Made by a program: the position numbers and the translations under genes. Below are positions 7,611-13,588 of a DNA stretch of 22,075 nt, piece after piece (within the stretch, counting starts at the first letter, position 1; each line of letters starts with the position of its first letter). The stretch comes from a virus. The stretch spans positions 1 through 22,075 of IMG/VR virus record IMGVR_UViG_3300047560_000700. One strand, given 5' to 3'. The notes beneath the pieces are model-generated. The model had not been told where the DNA came from. It saw nothing but the letters and a program-made list of their open reading frames with translations, and searched no databases.

Positions 7611-8216
7611 ATGGCTTATCCCACTGTTAGCGCCCCTTACGGTCTAAAGCCTATCAACCGAGTTGATGGCATGCCGTACGCCGGTGCTATCCGCCAGATT
7701 CCCATTGCCGCAGGCTACGCAACCGCCATTCTGAATGGCGCGACCGTAAAACTGAGCGGTGGTTATCTCGTCGCTGACACCAGCACCAACGCTGCTACTC
7801 CCTGTGGCGTGTTGGTTGGTTGCCAGTATGTCAACTCCAGCGGTCAGACCGTGCAGGGCCAGTACTATCCGGCCGCTCTGTCGACCTCCACCAACCCGGC
7901 TTATGCCTACGTTGTGGATGATCCGAACGCTCTGTTCAAAGTGGCCGTTGTGTCTTCTGGCACCACGATCACCTACACCGATCGTACGGTTGTTGGTTCT
8001 AACCTGCCCCTGGTTCAAAACGGTGGTTCGACCGTCACTGGCGACTCGACCATTGGTGTGACCGCAACGGGCGGCGGCACGACCGCTACCATCCCCCTGC
8101 GTGTGATTGATGTTGTTCCTGACACCTCGGTTGTCGTTAGCGGTACCACGTACTACTACGAGCTGTTGGTTAAGATCAACACGCACCAGTACAACAACAC
8201 CACTGGCGTGTCTTGA
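7611..8216 (+). CDS. Virion structural protein, possible capsid decoration protein
   Basis: A 201-residue protein rich in Thr, Val, Gly and Ser with almost no charge clusters, which predicts a beta-sheet virion protein. It begins MAYPTVSAPYGLKPINRVDG, a start typical of abundant head-associated proteins placed next to the capsid gene in uncultured phages. It has a strong AGGAG site before ATG 7611 and is followed after 14 bases by the major capsid gene, so both are probably made at high levels. A decoration or minor capsid role is the most likely reading; a head fibre is possible. The codons are notably C/G-ending and uniform, as in the capsid gene. Confidence 0.65.
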   Translation: MAYPTVSAPYGLKPINRVDGMPYAGAIRQIPIAAGYATAILNGATVKLSGGYLVADTSTNAATPCGVLVGCQYVNSSGQTVQGQYYPAALSTSTNPAYAYVVDDPNALFKVAVVSSGTTITYTDRTVVGSNLPLVQNGGSTVTGDSTIGVTATGGGTTATIPLRVIDVVPDTSVVVSGTTYYYELLVKINTHQYNNTTGVS

Positions 8217-8230
8217 TAAGGAGCTAAATC

Positions 8231-9142
8231 ATGGCTATTTCACGCGCACAACTACTTAAGGAACTGCTCCCTGGCTTGAACGCCCTGTTCGGTCTGGAGT
8301 ACGCCACGTATGGTCAGGAACATAAAGAGATTTATGAGACCGAGACCTCCGAGCGTTCGTTCGAAGAAGAAACCAAGCTGTCTGGCTTCTCCGCCGCCCC
8401 GGTGAAGAACGAAGGCTCCGCCGTTGCTTATGACAACGCGCAGGAAGCCTGGACGGCTCGTTACACCCACGAGACCATTGCCATGGGCTTCTCGATCACC
8501 GAAGAGGCGATCGAAGATAACCTGTACGACAGCCTGTCTGCTCGCTACACCAAGGCTCTGGCCCGTGCTATGGCATACACCAAGCAAGTCAAGGCCGCTA
8601 ACGTGCTGAACAACGCGTTCAACACGGGTGTGACCTATGGCGACGGTGTGTCTCTGTGTAACACGGCTCACCCCCTGGTGTCTGGTGGCACCAATAGCAA
8701 CCGCCCCGCTACCGCTGCTGACTTGAATGAAACGTCGTTGGAAAACGCCGTGATTCAGATCGCTGCGTGGACGGACGAACGCGGCCTGCTGATCGCTGCC
8801 AAGCCCAAGAAGCTGGTTGTTCCCCCGGCACTGATGTTCGTCGCTACCCGTCTGCTCGAAACCGAGCTGCGCGTTGGTACCACCGACAACGACATCAACG
8901 CCCTGAAGAACAACGGTTCCATCCCCGATGGCTACACCGTGAACCACTTCTTGACCGACACCAACGCCTGGTTCCTGACCACGGACGTTCCTAACGGTCT
9001 GAAGCACTTCGTGCGTACGCCCCTGCAGAACTCCATGGACGGAGACTTCGATACGGGGAACGTGCGTTACAAGGCGCGAGAGCGCTACAGTTTCGGGGTC
9101 AGCGATCCTCTGGGTATCTTCGGATCCCCCGGTTCGTCCTGA
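8231..9142 (+). CDS. Major capsid protein (Mu gpT-like)
   Basis: Main shell subunit, presumably with the HK97 fold. At 303 residues it resembles the Mu-like major head subunit family: an N-terminal ETETSERSFEEETKLSG segment, then AWTARYTHETIAMGFSITEEA (written in two parts: AWTARYTHETIA and MGFSITEEA), a central helix with YTKALARAMAYTKQVKAANVLN, and a C-terminal part ending RYKARERYSFGVSDPLGIFG. No N-terminal protease-processed extension is evident. It has a strong ribosome-binding site (AAGGAG) and highly biased codons, consistent with very high expression. It is the last gene before the intrinsic terminator at 9165-9189, so it ends the head transcription unit. Confidence 0.9.
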   Translation: MAISRAQLLKELLPGLNALFGLEYATYGQEHKEIYETETSERSFEEETKLSGFSAAPVKNEGSAVAYDNAQEAWTARYTHETIAMGFSITEEAIEDNLYDSLSARYTKALARAMAYTKQVKAANVLNNAFNTGVTYGDGVSLCNTAHPLVSGGTNSNRPATAADLNETSLENAVIQIAAWTDERGLLIAAKPKKLVVPPALMFVATRLLETELRVGTTDNDINALKNNGSIPDGYTVNHFLTDTNAWFLTTDVPNGLKHFVRTPLQNSMDGDFDTGNVRYKARERYSFGVSDPLGIFGSPGSS

Positions 9143-9164
9143 AATTAGTACTAAAAGTACTACT

Positions 9165-9189
9165 AAAGGGCCCTTCGGGGCCCTTTTTT
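9165..9189 (+). terminator. Strong intrinsic (Rho-independent) terminator after the capsid gene
   Basis: AAAGGGCCC (9165-9173) pairs perfectly with GGGCCCTTT (9178-9186) around a TTCG tetraloop, followed by a T run to 9189. A smaller hairpin, TAGTAC/GTACTA (9146-9151 with 9157-9162), precedes it directly. The pair would stop transcripts 20-45 bases after the capsid stop codon. Confidence 0.93.
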
Positions 9190-9276
9190 CTTTGCCCGCG
9201 ATGCGCCCACACAACGCTACCTAGATTACCTGTATCAAAGTCCGTTTGGCGTATTTTCTGAAAACTTAGAAAAACA

Positions 9277-9304
9277 TTTCCAATTCTCCGTCCATTGTGA
9301 TACA
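9277..9304 (+). promoter_or_regulatory. Weak candidate promoter upstream of the first GIY-YIG gene
   Basis: TTTCCA (9277-9282) and an extended -10 element TGT-GATACA (9296-9304) are separated by 16 bases. The match is poor (4 of 6 and 3 of 6), but a start is needed here if the terminator at 9165-9189 is efficient. Read-through is the alternative. Confidence 0.2.
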
Positions 9305-9307
9305 GTT

Positions 9308-9331
9308 GAGGCTCAACTTCATAGGAGCCTC
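9308..9331 (+). promoter_or_regulatory. Hairpin that hides the ribosome-binding site of the GIY-YIG gene
   Basis: GAGGCTC (9308-9314) pairs perfectly with GAGCCTC (9325-9331) around a 10-base loop. The Shine-Dalgarno AGGAG (9323-9327) of the gene starting at 9334 is mostly inside the 3' arm, so a full-length read-through message should be poorly translated. T4 homing-endonuclease genes such as I-TevI are known to be controlled by the same device. Confidence 0.65.
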
Positions 9332-9333
9332 TC

Positions 9334-10092
9334 ATGTTCTACGTTTATGTGTATCGGGACCCTCGCCCCGCCAAGAACAACCAACCTGTATATGTCGGCA
9401 AAGGCACCGGAGATCGTGACCTATCGCATTGGTCACGCAAGTCCCATAACAAGCCCTTCCAGGACTTTATTGCGCACCTCAAGGCAAAGGGCCTAGTTGC
9501 CCCATGCGAACGCGTATTTGAGACAGAGGATGAGGCAGCCGCCTTTGCTAAGGAGATCGAGCTCATTGCCCTATATGGGCGCCGCAATCTAAATACCGGC
9601 ACGCTGTTCAACCTGACTGATGGGGGCGAAGGGGGCAGCGGTACCGTTCGAACGGCGGAACATCGCGCTATGGACAGTAAATTCTCTAAAGAGCATTGGC
9701 AGCAGCCGGAATATCGTGCCAAGATAATCGCCTCGCAGAAAGCCGTGCAAAGTACCCCGGAGGCGCGGGCGTTGAAGTCAGAAAACAGCACGGCCGGCTG
9801 GGAGGACCCTGAGGTGCGACGTAAGCGCAGTGAGGGTATTGCCAAAGCTAGAGCCGCTGCGGAGTCCAAAGCAAAGACCAGTGCGCAGGCTAAGGCGCAA
9901 TGGAGCGATCCTGAGTATGCTGCGCAGCAGGCCGCAAACAACAAAGAAATTGCCAATAGGGCAGAGGTAAAGGCAGCCAAGTCTGCTGCCACCAAGGCTA
10001 TGTGGGCGGATCCAGTCTGGAAAGCCAAGATGCTAGCAGCACGGGCTGCAAGAAAAGCTGCTAAATCCGTTGACACTACCCCCACCGCATGA
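9334..10092 (+). CDS. GIY-YIG homing-type endonuclease with four 34-residue C-terminal repeats
   Basis: Free-standing GIY-YIG nuclease of 252 residues. Nuclease domain (1-103): MFYVYVYRDP and PVYVGKGTGDR give the paired Tyr motifs and the Arg of the active site, with an acidic helix AKEIELIALYGRRNL (72-86) supplying the metal-binding Glu and a closing NLTDGGEGG (93-101). The C-terminal part is Ala/Lys-rich with four W-x-(D/Q)-P motifs whose Trp residues are at 122, 156, 190 and 224, exactly 34 apart. Each is followed by a basic helix, so it looks like a tandem DNA-binding array of the NUMOD kind. The gene stands alone between a terminator and a promoter, as expected for a mobile intruder. AGGAG lies 6 bases before ATG 9334, inside a hairpin. 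Confidence 0.85.
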   Translation: MFYVYVYRDPRPAKNNQPVYVGKGTGDRDLSHWSRKSHNKPFQDFIAHLKAKGLVAPCERVFETEDEAAAFAKEIELIALYGRRNLNTGTLFNLTDGGEGGSGTVRTAEHRAMDSKFSKEHWQQPEYRAKIIASQKAVQSTPEARALKSENSTAGWEDPEVRRKRSEGIAKARAAAESKAKTSAQAKAQWSDPEYAAQQAANNKEIANRAEVKAAKSAATKAMWADPVWKAKMLAARAARKAAKSVDTTPTA

Positions 10093-10098
10093 TACAAA
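10070..10098 (+). promoter_or_regulatory. Near-consensus sigma70 promoter driving the downstream structural genes
   Basis: TTGACA (10070-10075, 6 of 6) is followed after exactly 17 bases by TACAAA (10093-10098, 4 of 6), with the extended -10 TG supplied by 10090-10091, which are also part of the TGA stop codon of the endonuclease. Transcription should begin near 10104-10106, right at a strong hairpin, and run into the structural gene at 10187 and beyond. Lying after the terminator at 9165-9189, it explains how the downstream genes are transcribed. Confidence 0.65.
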
Positions 10099-10101
10099 CG
10101 A

Positions 10102-10126
10102 GGCACTCCGGGCTTTCCGGTGTGCC
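10102..10126 (+). promoter_or_regulatory. Stable hairpin at the predicted 5' end of the second structural transcript
   Basis: GGCAC (10102-10106) pairs with GTGCC (10122-10126) and CCGG (10108-10111) with CCGG (10117-10120), with one T-T mismatch and a 5-base loop. There is no T run, so it is not a typical terminator. At the predicted start of transcription it could protect the message 5' end; it may also be a remnant of an older terminator. Confidence 0.45.
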
Positions 10127-10186
10127 AGACGGTCCCGGCCGACATCATGCAGATTGGCACACTACAACGCATGAAAGGAACCCATC

Positions 10187-10669
10187 ATGGGATTCGCAAC
10201 TCACCTGGGCCCCTGGTTGCTGGGCACCACCAAAGACACCACTGGCACGACCGCTGCCACCACCCGCAATACCGGCTCAACCATCGTCTGCCAGACCAAA
10301 GCAGTTACGTATGCTGAGACCACTGCGACCAACCTGGCTGCTCTGCCTGCCGGTTCTTTGATTACCGCTGTGCAGCTGTATGTTGATGCCACTGCATTCA
10401 ACGGCACGTCGCCCACGCTGACGATCAAAGTTGGCTCGACCACGATCGGTACGATCACCCCCACCAGCGGCACTGCTGGCCTGTACACCATGACTGCCAC
10501 GACCACGGCTGCTAACTTGGCTTTGATGACCAACGTCGGTACTTCTGATGTGTTTGTGACCTACACGGTGAGCGGCACGACGGTTACGACTGGTGCTGGT
10601 ACTCTGTTGATCGCATACACGGTTCGCGGTTCTGACGGCGTTGGCTATCCTGTTGGCAACCAGAACTAA
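10187..10669 (+). CDS. Thr-rich beta-structured virion protein, unknown role
   Basis: A 160-residue protein with about a quarter Thr and many Ala, Gly and Val, nearly no charge, and alternating hydrophobic/Thr stretches such as SPTLTIKVGSTTIGTITPTSG, here broken as SPTLTIKVG and STTIGTITP. It opens with MGFATHLGPWLLGTTKDT, as if anchoring to another virion part, and probably forms a beta-sandwich. AAAGGAA lies before ATG 10187. It is the first gene after the promoter at 10070-10098. Its codon bias matches the capsid and decoration genes, which suggests high expression. It could be a head fibre, decoration or tail protein; the sequence does not decide. Confidence 0.6.
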   Translation: MGFATHLGPWLLGTTKDTTGTTAATTRNTGSTIVCQTKAVTYAETTATNLAALPAGSLITAVQLYVDATAFNGTSPTLTIKVGSTTIGTITPTSGTAGLYTMTATTTAANLALMTNVGTSDVFVTYTVSGTTVTTGAGTLLIAYTVRGSDGVGYPVGNQN

Positions 10670-10677
10670 TTAACCTT

Positions 10678-10693
10678 GGGGGCTACGGCCCCC
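10678..10693 (+). terminator. Hairpin, possible weak terminator or attenuator
   Basis: GGGGGC (10678-10683) pairs with GCCCCC (10688-10693) around a TACG tetraloop (a stable UNCG-type loop), followed only by GTTTAA. Without a proper T run it is more likely a message-stabilising or partial-termination element after the abundant structural gene. Confidence 0.4.
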
Positions 10694-10712
10694 GTTTAAC
10701 AGGAGATTAGTG

Positions 10713-11009
10713 ATGGCAATGCAAACCGATGTCCAGTCAGCGCACCTTAGTGCTGCTGGTTCCTATTACGCTGGTCGTACTCGACTGCGCGGTATTGTCG
10801 TAACGCCTAAGGCCACGACAGCTGCAACGTTTGAGATCCGGGATGGCGGCGCATCAGGCGCTGTGCTATACACGATGGATATCCCAAGTCTTGGGACTCC
10901 AAACTCGTTTTACATTCTGGTTCCCGGTGAAGGTATTCTTGCCTCCAATGGTTTGTACCTGACGTTGAGTGTTGGATCTGTTACAGGAATCACGGTGTTC
11001 TATGGTTGA
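10713..11009 (+). CDS. Small beta-rich structural protein, unknown function
   Basis: A 98-residue protein with short beta-prone segments (LRGIVVTP, ATFEIRDG, SFYILVPG, LYLTLSVG) separated by Gly and turns, ending in GITVFYG, like a small beta-sandwich or decoration protein. ATG 10713 has AGGAG (10701-10705) 7 bases upstream; an overlapping GTG at 10710 is less likely. Its stop overlaps the start of the glycosyltransferase-like gene. A virion role is inferred from its neighbours. Confidence 0.6.
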   Translation: MAMQTDVQSAHLSAAGSYYAGRTRLRGIVVTPKATTAATFEIRDGGASGAVLYTMDIPSLGTPNSFYILVPGEGILASNGLYLTLSVGSVTGITVFYG

Positions 11010-11754
11010 AGAAAAGCGTCCCGTCGACCTAAACGGTCGTAAGTTGATGATTGCTATCCCGGCGTATGACGGGCGAGTGAACATCAAGACGGCTATTGCC
11101 TTGGCAAAACTAACGCCCGAGACAAATAAGTTCGGCGTGACGCTTTATATCAGCCATATCTCTGGCTGTTCTTTGATTACCAAGGCTCGCAATGCCTTGG
11201 TTGCGGACTTCCTAGAGACCGATGCGGACACTCTGCTGTTTGTGGACTCCGATGTCATCATTACCCCCGAGGCTGTTTTGCGTCTGCTGGCTGTGAGCCA
11301 GGGCAAGGACATTACGGCAGGCGTGTACCCGCGCCGTGGGGCGGACCGTTGCTTCTTCATGGACATCCATGTGGATGAGGATACCGACCAGCTGGTGTTT
11401 GATGAGAACGGGATGCTGCAGATTCGCCGTATTGGTACTGGGTTCATGATGATCCAGCGGCATGTGTTGGAGACGATGGTCAAGAACCACCCCGAGTGGC
11501 GGTATATCAACGATACCAAGAACCGGGACGAGTACGCGATCTTCGACTTTGGGGTGTACAACGGCAAGTATTACGGCGAGGACTATCTGTTCTGTGACCG
11601 TGCGACTGCCGAGGGGTTCACCGTGTTTCTAGATCCGACTATCAGCTTGCCGCACGTAGGGACTCAGGAGTTCGAGCGTAACTTTGAGGAAGACGCCTTG
11701 AAGCCGCTCATTGAAGAGTACTGCACCCCCAAGTTGAAAGTCGCATATGGCTAA
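11002..11754 (+). CDS. GT-A-fold glycosyltransferase-like protein
   Basis: A 250-residue protein that starts with MIAIPAYDGRVNIKTAIAL (residues 16-34), a nucleotide-sugar-binding-like first strand and loop, followed by TLLFVDSDVIITPEA (77-91). The DSD at 82-84 is in the place of the DxD metal/sugar-nucleotide motif of GT-A enzymes. Further family-like parts are AGVYPRRG (106-113), GTGFMMIQRHVLE (145-157), and YGEDYLFCDRA (191-201). It probably transfers a sugar from a nucleotide donor to a virion protein or to a host target; the acceptor is unknown. No signal or membrane segment is seen. The start at ATG 11002, overlapping the previous stop, is preferred to an in-frame start at 10969; AGGAA lies 12 bases upstream. 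Confidence 0.7.
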   Translation: MVEEKRPVDLNGRKLMIAIPAYDGRVNIKTAIALAKLTPETNKFGVTLYISHISGCSLITKARNALVADFLETDADTLLFVDSDVIITPEAVLRLLAVSQGKDITAGVYPRRGADRCFFMDIHVDEDTDQLVFDENGMLQIRRIGTGFMMIQRHVLETMVKNHPEWRYINDTKNRDEYAIFDFGVYNGKYYGEDYLFCDRATAEGFTVFLDPTISLPHVGTQEFERNFEEDALKPLIEEYCTPKLKVAYG

Positions 11755-11992
11755 GACACCAGCATGGCAACGCAAGGAAGGCAAGAATCCCAACGGCGGC
11801 TTGAACGCCAAGGGGCGCGCCTCTGCCAAAAAGCAAGGGATGAATTTGAAACCTCCCCAGCCGGAAGGCGGCAAACGCCGCGACTCTTTCTGCGCGCGTA
11901 TGGAGGGGATGAAGAAAAAGCTGACTGGGGAAAAGGCCAAGAAGGACCCCAACAGCCGTATCAACAAGAGCCTGAGGGCATGGAACTGCTGA
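11747..11992 (+). CDS. Small basic protein, DUF6321-like
   Basis: An 81-residue basic protein (MAKTPAWQRKEGKNPNGGLN start, FCARMEGMKKKLTG centre, DPNSRINKSLRAWNC end). This pattern matches, from memory, the phage DUF6321 family, whose function is unknown. It overlaps the end of the glycosyltransferase-like gene by 8 bases. Two Cys and many Lys/Arg are present. Binding to nucleic acid is possible but not shown. It opens a run of tiny basic genes that continues to 13588. Confidence 0.7.
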   Translation: MAKTPAWQRKEGKNPNGGLNAKGRASAKKQGMNLKPPQPEGGKRRDSFCARMEGMKKKLTGEKAKKDPNSRINKSLRAWNC

Positions 11993-12000
11993 GGTGATGT

Positions 12001-12375
12001 ATGCGTGACCCAAAATACCTGCAGAATATTCGTAGATACGGCCCTCGTTTGCGCGATGAGGCCGCTACTCTGGATCAAGCCGCTGCTCTAGCTAACGCTC
12101 GTAGCCCCAGCGCTGACGCCCGCGAAATGAACATGAGGGCTATTGCTGGTAACGCTGCTGCTCGCAAGCAGAATGCGCAACTCCAGCAAGAGCTGCAAGA
12201 ATTGGGCGACCAGTACAAGCGTGAAGCTCGTGGGATGGAAGCTCCCGAAGAAGATAGCATTATCAGCCGCGTGAAGTCTGCTGCCGGTATGAAGAAGGGC
12301 GGCAAAGTGTCGTCTGCCTCCAAGCGTGCCGACGGTATTGCTCAACGGGGTAAAACTCGTGGTCGGATGGTGTGA
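12001..12375 (+). CDS. Helical protein with basic KKGGKV tail, unknown function
   Basis: A 124-residue protein. The N-terminal 80 residues are helical with a Gln/Glu coiled-coil stretch (QNAQLQQELQELGDQYKREA). A linker follows, then a strongly basic tail with GMKKGGKVSSASKRADGIAQ and RGKTRGRMV. The tail resembles short tails that recur on several small proteins of this phage type. GAGGTGAT precedes ATG 12001. The function is unknown; assembly or DNA contact is possible given the basic tail. Confidence 0.65.
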   Translation: MRDPKYLQNIRRYGPRLRDEAATLDQAAALANARSPSADAREMNMRAIAGNAAARKQNAQLQQELQELGDQYKREARGMEAPEEDSIISRVKSAAGMKKGGKVSSASKRADGIAQRGKTRGRMV

Positions 12376-12376
12376 C

Positions 12377-12628
12377 ATGACTGTTCAGGAGTTGTTACTT
12401 GGCGCGTTGTATCTGGGAACTGGCGTGATTGGCTGGTTCCTAAAAGACGCATTGGACTCGTCCAAGGCCACTAAAGATTCCCTGGCGGACTTCAAAACTG
12501 AGGTGGCCAAGGAGTATGTGCCGCGCATGGATCTGAAAGAGCTGCAGCTTGAAGTGGGCCGTAGGTTCGACCGTCTGGAGGACAAGATTGATGCGTTCAT
12601 GAAGGAGCAGCGCAGTGCCCTCGGTTAG
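12377..12628 (+). CDS. Single-pass membrane protein with coiled coil, possible holin-like protein
   Basis: An 83-residue protein with an N-terminal hydrophobic segment (about residues 5-22, ELLLGALYLGTGVIGWFL) followed by a charged amphipathic helix to the end (LKELQLEVGRRFDRLEDKID). One membrane span plus a coiled coil is seen in some small phage holins and in membrane-anchored accessory proteins, but no lysis enzyme lies beside it here, so the lysis role is a guess. ATG 12377 is one base after the previous stop, with no strong ribosome-binding site, so translation is probably coupled. Confidence 0.6.
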   Translation: MTVQELLLGALYLGTGVIGWFLKDALDSSKATKDSLADFKTEVAKEYVPRMDLKELQLEVGRRFDRLEDKIDAFMKEQRSALG

Positions 12629-12938
12629 TAAAAAACAACACAACTTCATGGAGGCCGTGGCCAATAACCCGGCATTTGCGAAGAAAGCAGGTGTCCCGCA
12701 GTCTGTGGGGCAAGAGTTCAGTAAAGCGGACAAAGGCCGCACATTTTCAAAAGGTGGTGAAACTATGGCTACGAAAAAAGCAGTGGGCAAAGGCCCGATG
12801 GAGCGTGAGGGCATGACGACTGCCAAGATGGGCAAGGTCGTTGCTGGGGGCAAGCGCCCGCATGGTGAGCACACCGTGCAGCAAAAGGGCCACACCCGGG
12901 GCAAACAGATTGTGATGAAGCGCGGCGGCAAGTGCTGA
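12615..12938 (+). CDS. Basic two-part small protein, DUF3008-like N-terminus, GTG start
   Basis: A 107-residue protein starting at GTG 12615 with AAGGAG (12602-12607) 7 bases upstream, inside the end of the previous gene. Its first part, PSVSKKQHNFMEAVANNPAF followed by AKKAGVPQSVGQEF, resembles the short SKKQ-type proteins (DUF3008-like) seen in phages. A second basic part starts at Met51 (ATG 12765), which has its own AGGTGG-like site, and ends MKRGGKC. It may be a fusion of two small proteins or yield two products. The function is unknown; Lys/Arg/Gly richness suggests nucleic-acid contact. Confidence 0.65.
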   Translation: MPSVSKKQHNFMEAVANNPAFAKKAGVPQSVGQEFSKADKGRTFSKGGETMATKKAVGKGPMEREGMTTAKMGKVVAGGKRPHGEHTVQQKGHTRGKQIVMKRGGKC

Positions 12939-12952
12939 CCTAGGAGCTAGCC

Positions 12953-13153
12953 ATGACTGACAAACTTGTTAAAGAGCCCATGGAGCCGATGTCTGGCCCC
13001 GATATGAAGCGTCATGACGATTTCATTTCTCAACATGAAGCTAATGGATTCAAGCATCACAAGCATGAGTTCAAGAAACACGCTGCTGGCCACGAACACC
13101 ACATGGATCAAGTGGTGAAAATGTGTGGTGGCGGCTACATGAAGAAGAAATAA
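12953..13153 (+). CDS. Histidine-rich small protein, unknown function
   Basis: A 66-residue protein with nine His, seven of them between residues 35 and 50 (HHKHEFKKHAAGHEHH), followed by a Cys-Gly-Gly-Gly segment and a Lys tail. The His spacing would allow metal binding, but this is inference. It has a strong AGGAG site before ATG 12953 and is one of the run of tiny basic genes. No family function is known to me. Confidence 0.65.
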   Translation: MTDKLVKEPMEPMSGPDMKRHDDFISQHEANGFKHHKHEFKKHAAGHEHHMDQVVKMCGGGYMKKK

Positions 13154-13155
13154 TC

Positions 13156-13410
13156 ATGATGGCCAGTCGCGGTATGGGGGCCATCGCCCCCTCTAAGATG
13201 CCCAAAGGCGTGCGTAAAGCACGTCGAGACGATACCGACTTCACCGAATACGCTGAGGGTGGGGAAGTGTGGAGCAAGCCGCGTCCTGAGAGCCTAGGTG
13301 CGCCCAAGAAACTGAGCCCCGCCAAGAAGGCTAAAGCCAAGGCAGCGGCAAAATCTGCCGGTCGCCCGTATCCCAACATGATCGACAACATCCGCGCTGC
13401 AAGGGGCTAA
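13156..13410 (+). CDS. Lys/Ala-rich small basic protein, unknown function
   Basis: An 84-residue protein with a basic N-terminus (ASRGMGAIAPSKMPKGVRKA), an acidic spacer ending in YAEGGEV, a Lys/Ala-rich helix (LSPAKKAKAKAAAKSAG), and the end RPYPNMIDNIRAARG. The Lys/Ala helix resembles histone-tail-like DNA-binding segments. ATG 13156 and ATG 13159 are both possible starts. The ribosome-binding site is weak (AAGAAG), so coupling to the gene ending at 13153 is likely. Confidence 0.62.
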   Translation: MMASRGMGAIAPSKMPKGVRKARRDDTDFTEYAEGGEVWSKPRPESLGAPKKLSPAKKAKAKAAAKSAGRPYPNMIDNIRAARG

Positions 13411-13411
13411 T

Positions 13412-13588
13412 ATGGCTGAGAAATGGATCCAGAAGGCGGTGAAGAAGCCTGGCGCCCTGCGCGAGGCCCTGGGTGTCAAGAAGGGCGAGAAGATCCCCGC
13501 TGGCAAACTGGCTGCCGCTGCCAAGAAACCTGGCAAGATGGGCCAGCGCGCACGCCTGGCTGAGACGCTAAAAGGCTTGAAGAAATGA
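13412..13588 (+). CDS. 58-residue basic KKPG-repeat protein, unknown function
   Basis: A short gene: MAEKWIQKAVKKPGALREAL at the start, a middle GVKKGEKIPAGKLAAAAKK, and an end PGKMGQRARLAETLKGLKK. The two KKPG motifs (residues 11-14 and 39-42) each precede a basic amphipathic helix, giving an internal near-repeat. Similar proteins of about this size occur widely in phage genomes without a known role. It starts two bases after the previous stop and its own stop overlaps the next start (ATGA), so it is part of one translational chain. Confidence 0.7.
   Translation: MAEKWIQKAVKKPGALREALGVKKGEKIPAGKLAAAAKKPGKMGQRARLAETLKGLKK

Noticed and set aside
8252-9214. Minus-strand 320-codon open frame opposite the capsid gene
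   Set aside because: It lies fully over the strongly supported major capsid gene and its terminator; composition is that of an antisense shadow.
10102-10126. Intrinsic terminator for the first GIY-YIG gene
   Set aside because: The stem is strong but no T run follows, and it lies at the predicted start of a new transcript.
9345-10172. Minus-strand 275-codon frame opposite the first GIY-YIG gene
   Set aside because: Its Ala/Ser-rich composition is the antisense of the Ala/Lys-rich repeats of the nuclease.
12377-12628. Confident holin call
   Set aside because: One membrane span and a coiled coil fit, but no endolysin or spanin lies beside it, so lysis function is left as a possibility only.
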